From NCBI GenBank assembly GCA_038528235.1, contig JBCBEX010000089.1:1-16864 (forward strand): a DNA stretch of 16,864 nucleotides, in the 5' to 3' direction. This DNA comes from JBCBEX01 sp038528235. Its GTDB lineage: Bacteria; Bacteroidota; Rhodothermia; Rhodothermales; Rubricoccaceae. Position 1 is the first letter of the stretch; the number at the start of each line of letters is the position of its first letter. A model generated the notes under the pieces. That model had not been told where the DNA came from and did not search any database. It saw only the letters and a program-made list of their open reading frames with translations. Positions 13,802-16,864 of this stretch are shown piece by piece. A program made the position numbers and the translations under genes.

Positions 13802-16800
13802 CTAGAAATCGAGCCCAATGGAGAAGTAGATCGTGCGGTCGCCGAAGCGTTGGCCGTCGTAGGGCCACGCCCAATCGACGCGGATCGGGTAGCCTAGGAA
13901 AATCGTCCGCAGCCCGAAGCCCGTGCCCACGAGGAGGTCGTCGAAGACGCGCTCGCCGTCGGCGTTCGTGCGGAAGGCGGCGTAGCCATTGTTCGAGATT
14001 GCGCCTGCATCGACGAAGCCAACGCCCTGGATGTTGTAGAGCGGAAACACGGGCAGCGGACCGGGTAAGATCGCCGCGAACAACGGGAAGCGGAACTCGG
14101 CATTCGCCAGCGCGAATCGGTCGCCGGAGCCGCCGTCGGGGCCGTTGCCCTCGTTGAACCCGTACCCACGCAGCGGCAAGACCGGTGTCCCGAACACGAA
14201 GTCGTCCTCGTCCTCAATGGGGATGCGGTTGAACTGGGGATTGACCCAGTTCTGGACACCGGCCGCGTAGAAGCGCTGCGGGTTCGGCCCGACCGACAGG
14301 CCACCCGACAGCCTGAACGCGAAGCCGTAGCCGAATCCGAACCCCACGTACTGCCGCGCGTCGGCGAGGAGCGTCGCGAAGGTGACGGACAGTCCGGGAC
14401 TGCCTGCCAAGCTCACCGCATAGCGTCGGCCCGAGCTCGGGAAGAGGAAGCCCGGCACCGTCGTGTCATGGGTGAACGTCACGCTCGGGTAGAGGAATGT
14501 GCGCGTGCGGCTGCGCGCCCCGAGGTCGGTGAGGTCGGTAAGCTGCACGCCGAGCACCGCCATCGAGGCGTCGACGCGGCGGAACTTGGAGATCGGGTAA
14601 CTTGCCCCGAGCGTCGCGCCGTAGTTGCGGTAACGAAAGACGCGGCGGGTGTTGAAGTCAGGCAGTTCGCGCGCGAGGTGGAAGCCCGTGAACGCCCAGT
14701 CGGTGCGCCGCGGCCGGTAGCGGTAGCTCAGCAGGTAGTCCGAGTTGCGCAGGTCCACGAGCAGGTTCGTGGCAAGCGCGAGTTGGTGGTTGCCGAGCAC
14801 GTCCGAGAAGAGCATCTGGGTGACGCTCTGGACACCAAAGACGGTGTCGTAGCCCACGTTGCCGTAGACAAGGTCGGGCGAGAACCGCAGCTTGTAGGAG
14901 CGAGGCACATAGGCGCTGTCCTCGTCCATGTGATCGCGCGGCGTGAACTGCTCCTGCGCGGTGAGATCACGTTCGCGCGCATTTGCTTCGTCAAACGCAG
15001 CGCTGAACGAGTAGCTGCGGAAGTCGATAGGGTCCGCTACCTCAATCGAGTCGCGGGGCGACGCATTCCGCGTAGCGACGGCGCCTAGCTGATCTTGTCG
15101 TGCCACGCCTGTCGCTGGGTCTTCGTCCTCCGCTTCCTGGTCGCCCGCATCCGGTGCGTAGAAAAAGCCACTGCTGGCCAGCTGCGCCGTGTCTGTCTGT
15201 GCGATATGCGTGGGCGCTTGTACTGGTCCCCCTTCATGCGGGCGCGCATCGTAAGGCGTCCCGTCGGCGGCGTCACGGAGGAGCGGATTTCCCTCGACCG
15301 TCGACGTAGCAGCGATGGCGAGCGTCGGCGCTTGCCGCTTCGGCTGCACCCGCTGCGCCCACACGTTCGGCGCCAGCGAGTCGCGTCCCACCGTGCGCTC
15401 AAACGGGCGGGCGAGCAGGTAGAGCGAAGGCACGCCTTCTTTGAGCGACATGACGACGGCGCGCGTCCCGTTCGCAGCAGCAGAAACCTGCGTGACTCCA
15501 ACTGCAAGATCCGTGACCGGCCTCACCTGCCCCGTCGAGCGCGTAAGTGCGTGGAGGTTGTAGATACCGTTCTGGTCGGAGATGAAGAGAACGTCGTCGC
15601 TGTCCGGTCCGAACGTGGCGCTCGTCTCATCCCAGATTGGGTCGTTGGTCAACTGCTCCAGGTCCGTTGCCCAGGTGCCGCTCACCGAATCACGCTCAAG
15701 CAAGTAGAGATCGTACTGCCCATAGGCGTGGTCCCTGATCGCAAAGGAGTCTGGGAGCGCAGCCTTCAGCCTCGTATGTGGGCCGCGTTCTGAATGGAAG
15801 ACGAGGCCGCTGCCATCGGGTGTCCACGCGGGTTCGTGCTCGGTCCACAGATCGTCGGTCAGGTTGGTGAGCCCTTCCGTTTCTAGATCGAGCAAATAGA
15901 GATCAGACTGCGGCCCCTTGGTGCCTGTGAGCGCAACCCAGTGACCTTGTGGATGCCATGCGACGTTGTGCACGGCGTCGATGCCGTCGAGTGGAATGTG
16001 GCGCGCGTTCCCCGTCGCCACCTCGACGAGCGCGACTGTCTCGTTCGGACCACTCGACGCGGCCACGGCGATGTGGGTGCCTTCCGGACTCCACGACAGT
16101 CCCGGGGTAAGGATGCGGAGGCTCTCGAACTGCGGAGTCGTCTGCCCATCGATGAGCTTCTGGGGCCGGGCACCCCGCCGTGCCTCCACGACGTAGACAT
16201 CGAACAGCCCGTCCTTGGCGGTGAGAAACGCGACGCGATCGCCCTGCGGCGAGATGGCGGGCGAGGTATTGTAGTAGCCTCCGTTGTCTGTCGTCACGAG
16301 CGCCCGCCCGATGGCGTCGAGGTGCTCACGAGCAGCGACTTCCGGGAAATACACGGCGCGCAGTGCATCGCTCCATCGCTCGGATAGCTCCACAACACCG
16401 AGTCCTGTCGCCCGCCGAAACGCGCCATCGACGGAGCGGCTGACCCGGATGCGCTGCAGGATCTCGCCGATCTTTTCGCGTCCGTACTGCTCGGCGATGT
16501 AGTCGAAGACGGACTGCCCGCCGCGGTAGGCGAAGTAGCCACCTAGGTATTGAATCGGCGGGAGGTAGTCTTCCAACACGGCATCGCGGACCCACATGTC
16601 GGAGTTGGTGTCCCACCCCTGCGCGGCGTACTCGGCCAAGCCCTCGTTAAACCAGAGCGGGATGCGCAGCTGGATGTTGTTGCGGAGCACGCTCTGGAGC
16701 GAACCGCCGTAAAACATGTCGTTGACGACCGCATGCACGAGTTCGTGGTGGATCACGCGGCGGAAGTCGCGCCAGTCGCCGGTGAAGGGGATGGCGATGC

Positions 16801-16864
16801 GGTTCTTGAACAACTCGGTGACTCCGCCGATGCCCTCGGCGTAGACGGGCAGCTGCTGCCCGTC
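13802..16864 (-). CDS. Metallopeptidase-like / TolB-like propeller / Omp85 barrel fusion protein (5' partial)
   Basis: The gene is open to the right edge, with 1020 residues visible. Numbering below counts from the in-frame TTG at 16813, which is not thought to be a start. Residues 1-160 look like a gluzincin peptidase (peptidase MA type): HHELVH (22-27) supplies the HExxH zinc site, and WFNEGLAEY (54-62) the glutamate ligand and the usual 'EGLAEY' phrase. Residues about 165-470 are WD40/TolB-like propeller blades, with repeated SPAISPQGDRVAF, LSWSPEGTHIAV, PAWTPDGSGLVF and ATFGPDSDDVLF (the last at 399-410). Residues 475-635 are a polar, acidic, probably disordered linker. Residues 640-1003 are an Omp85-type beta barrel with alternating strands, ending DRTIYFSIGLDF with the terminal Phe that outer-membrane proteins use for BAM recognition. 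The protein should span the outer membrane with its propeller and peptidase on the periplasmic side. Its role (assembly, processing or surface biogenesis) is unknown. It is 251 nt upstream of rpsF on the same strand. Confidence 0.88.
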   Translation of the reverse strand, partial: DGQQLPVYAEGIGGVTELFKNRIAIPFTGDWRDFRRVIHHELVHAVVNDMFYGGSLQSVLRNNIQLRIPLWFNEGLAEYAAQGWDTNSDMWVRDAVLEDYLPPIQYLGGYFAYRGGQSVFDYIAEQYGREKIGEILQRIRVSRSVDGAFRRATGLGVVELSERWSDALRAVYFPEVAAREHLDAIGRALVTTDNGGYYNTSPAISPQGDRVAFLTAKDGLFDVYVVEARRGARPQKLIDGQTTPQFESLRILTPGLSWSPEGTHIAVAASSGPNETVALVEVATGNARHIPLDGIDAVHNVAWHPQGHWVALTGTKGPQSDLYLLDLETEGLTNLTDDLWTEHEPAWTPDGSGLVFHSERGPHTRLKAALPDSFAIRDHAYGQYDLYLLERDSVSGTWATDLEQLTNDPIWDETSATFGPDSDDVLFISDQNGIYNLHALTRSTGQVRPVTDLAVGVTQVSAAANGTRAVVMSLKEGVPSLYLLARPFERTVGRDSLAPNVWAQRVQPKRQAPTLAIAATSTVEGNPLLRDAADGTPYDARPHEGGPVQAPTHIAQTDTAQLASSGFFYAPDAGDQEAEDEDPATGVARQDQLGAVATRNASPRDSIEVADPIDFRSYSFSAAFDEANARERDLTAQEQFTPRDHMDEDSAYVPRSYKLRFSPDLVYGNVGYDTVFGVQSVTQMLFSDVLGNHQLALATNLLVDLRNSDYLLSYRYRPRRTDWAFTGFHLARELPDFNTRRVFRYRNYGATLGASYPISKFRRVDASMAVLGVQLTDLTDLGARSRTRTFLYPSVTFTHDTTVPGFLFPSSGRRYAVSLAGSPGLSVTFATLLADARQYVGFGFGYGFAFRLSGGLSVGPNPQRFYAAGVQNWVNPQFNRIPIEDEDDFVFGTPVLPLRGYGFNEGNGPDGGSGDRFALANAEFRFPLFAAILPGPLPVFPLYNIQGVGFVDAGAISNNGYAAFRTNADGERVFDDLLVGTGFGLRTIFLGYPIRVDWAWPYDGQRFGDRTIYFSIGLDF

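Noticed and set aside
13551..13874. 108-residue N-terminal extension of bS6
   Set aside because: Arg-rich, not seen in bS6, overlaps the end of the Omp85 fusion gene and crosses the likely promoter.
16811..16813. TTG at 16813 as the start of the Omp85 fusion
   Set aside because: The frame stays open to the window edge and the peptidase-like domain begins right there, so the N-terminus (with its signal peptide) must lie outside the window.
1..16864. CRISPR arrays, insertion sequences, integrases, tRNA/rRNA genes, phage or defence genes
   Set aside because: No regularly spaced repeats, transposase-like proteins, cloverleaf sequences or defence domains were seen; coding style is even across the window.

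Overview
The window reads as a chromosome segment of a GC-rich, Gram-negative member of the Bacteroidota/Rhodothermota branch (Rhodothermales-like). The evidence is a C-terminal type IX secretion sorting domain on the first protein, an outer-membrane Omp85-type barrel ending in Phe on the last, a conserved rpsF-rpsR-rplI block, and mostly absent Shine-Dalgarno sequences. The lineage is inferred from these traits only. Thirteen protein genes are supported, and two of them run off the window edges.

Layout. Positions 3-3458 (+) hold the 3' part of a large secreted protein: a choice-of-anchor-I type propeller-like region, a 5'-nucleotidase/metallophosphoesterase unit and a T9SS sorting domain. 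A strong hairpin at 3495-3529 separates it from a convergent block of eight minus-strand genes at 3574-11915. In transcription order these are a WecG/TagA/CpsF-type glycosyltransferase, a GDP-mannose 3,5-epimerase-like SDR, a GT2 glycosyltransferase, an NAD-dependent epimerase/reductase, a second related GT2, an LpxL/HtrB-like acyltransferase, a Zn-finger NDP-sugar C-methyltransferase and an RmlC-like epimerase. This is a surface glycan or glycolipid locus. The last genes suggest a branched (C-methyl) deoxysugar, and the acyltransferase suggests that some glycan or carrier is acylated. Most junctions are 21-77 nt. The exception is a 285-nt gap at 9648-9932 that contains three dyad or hairpin structures and may be an internal terminator/promoter break. 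No nucleotidyltransferase, 4,6-dehydratase, flippase or polymerase lies in the window, so the pathway must draw on genes elsewhere.

Upstream on the same strand, and closed off by a 14-bp hairpin (12196-12229), is the ribosomal operon rpsF-rpsR-rplI (13550-12250). bS18 carries an unusual Thr/Ala/Ser-rich N-terminal extension, and a short repeat structure lies between rpsR and rplI. A plausible promoter lies about 95-120 nt upstream of rpsF. From 13802 to the right edge (minus strand) is the 3' part of a large fused protein: a gluzincin-type metallopeptidase-like domain (HExxH), a TolB/WD40-like propeller, an acidic linker and an Omp85 outer-membrane barrel.

No tRNA, rRNA, CRISPR array, insertion sequence, integrase or attachment site was seen. 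The most interesting parts are the composition of the glycan cluster and several altered active-site positions: RmlC Tyr138 to His, the missing acid in the LpxL-like motif, and the altered metal ligands in the 5'-nucleotidase. No clearly new defence or mobile system is visible.
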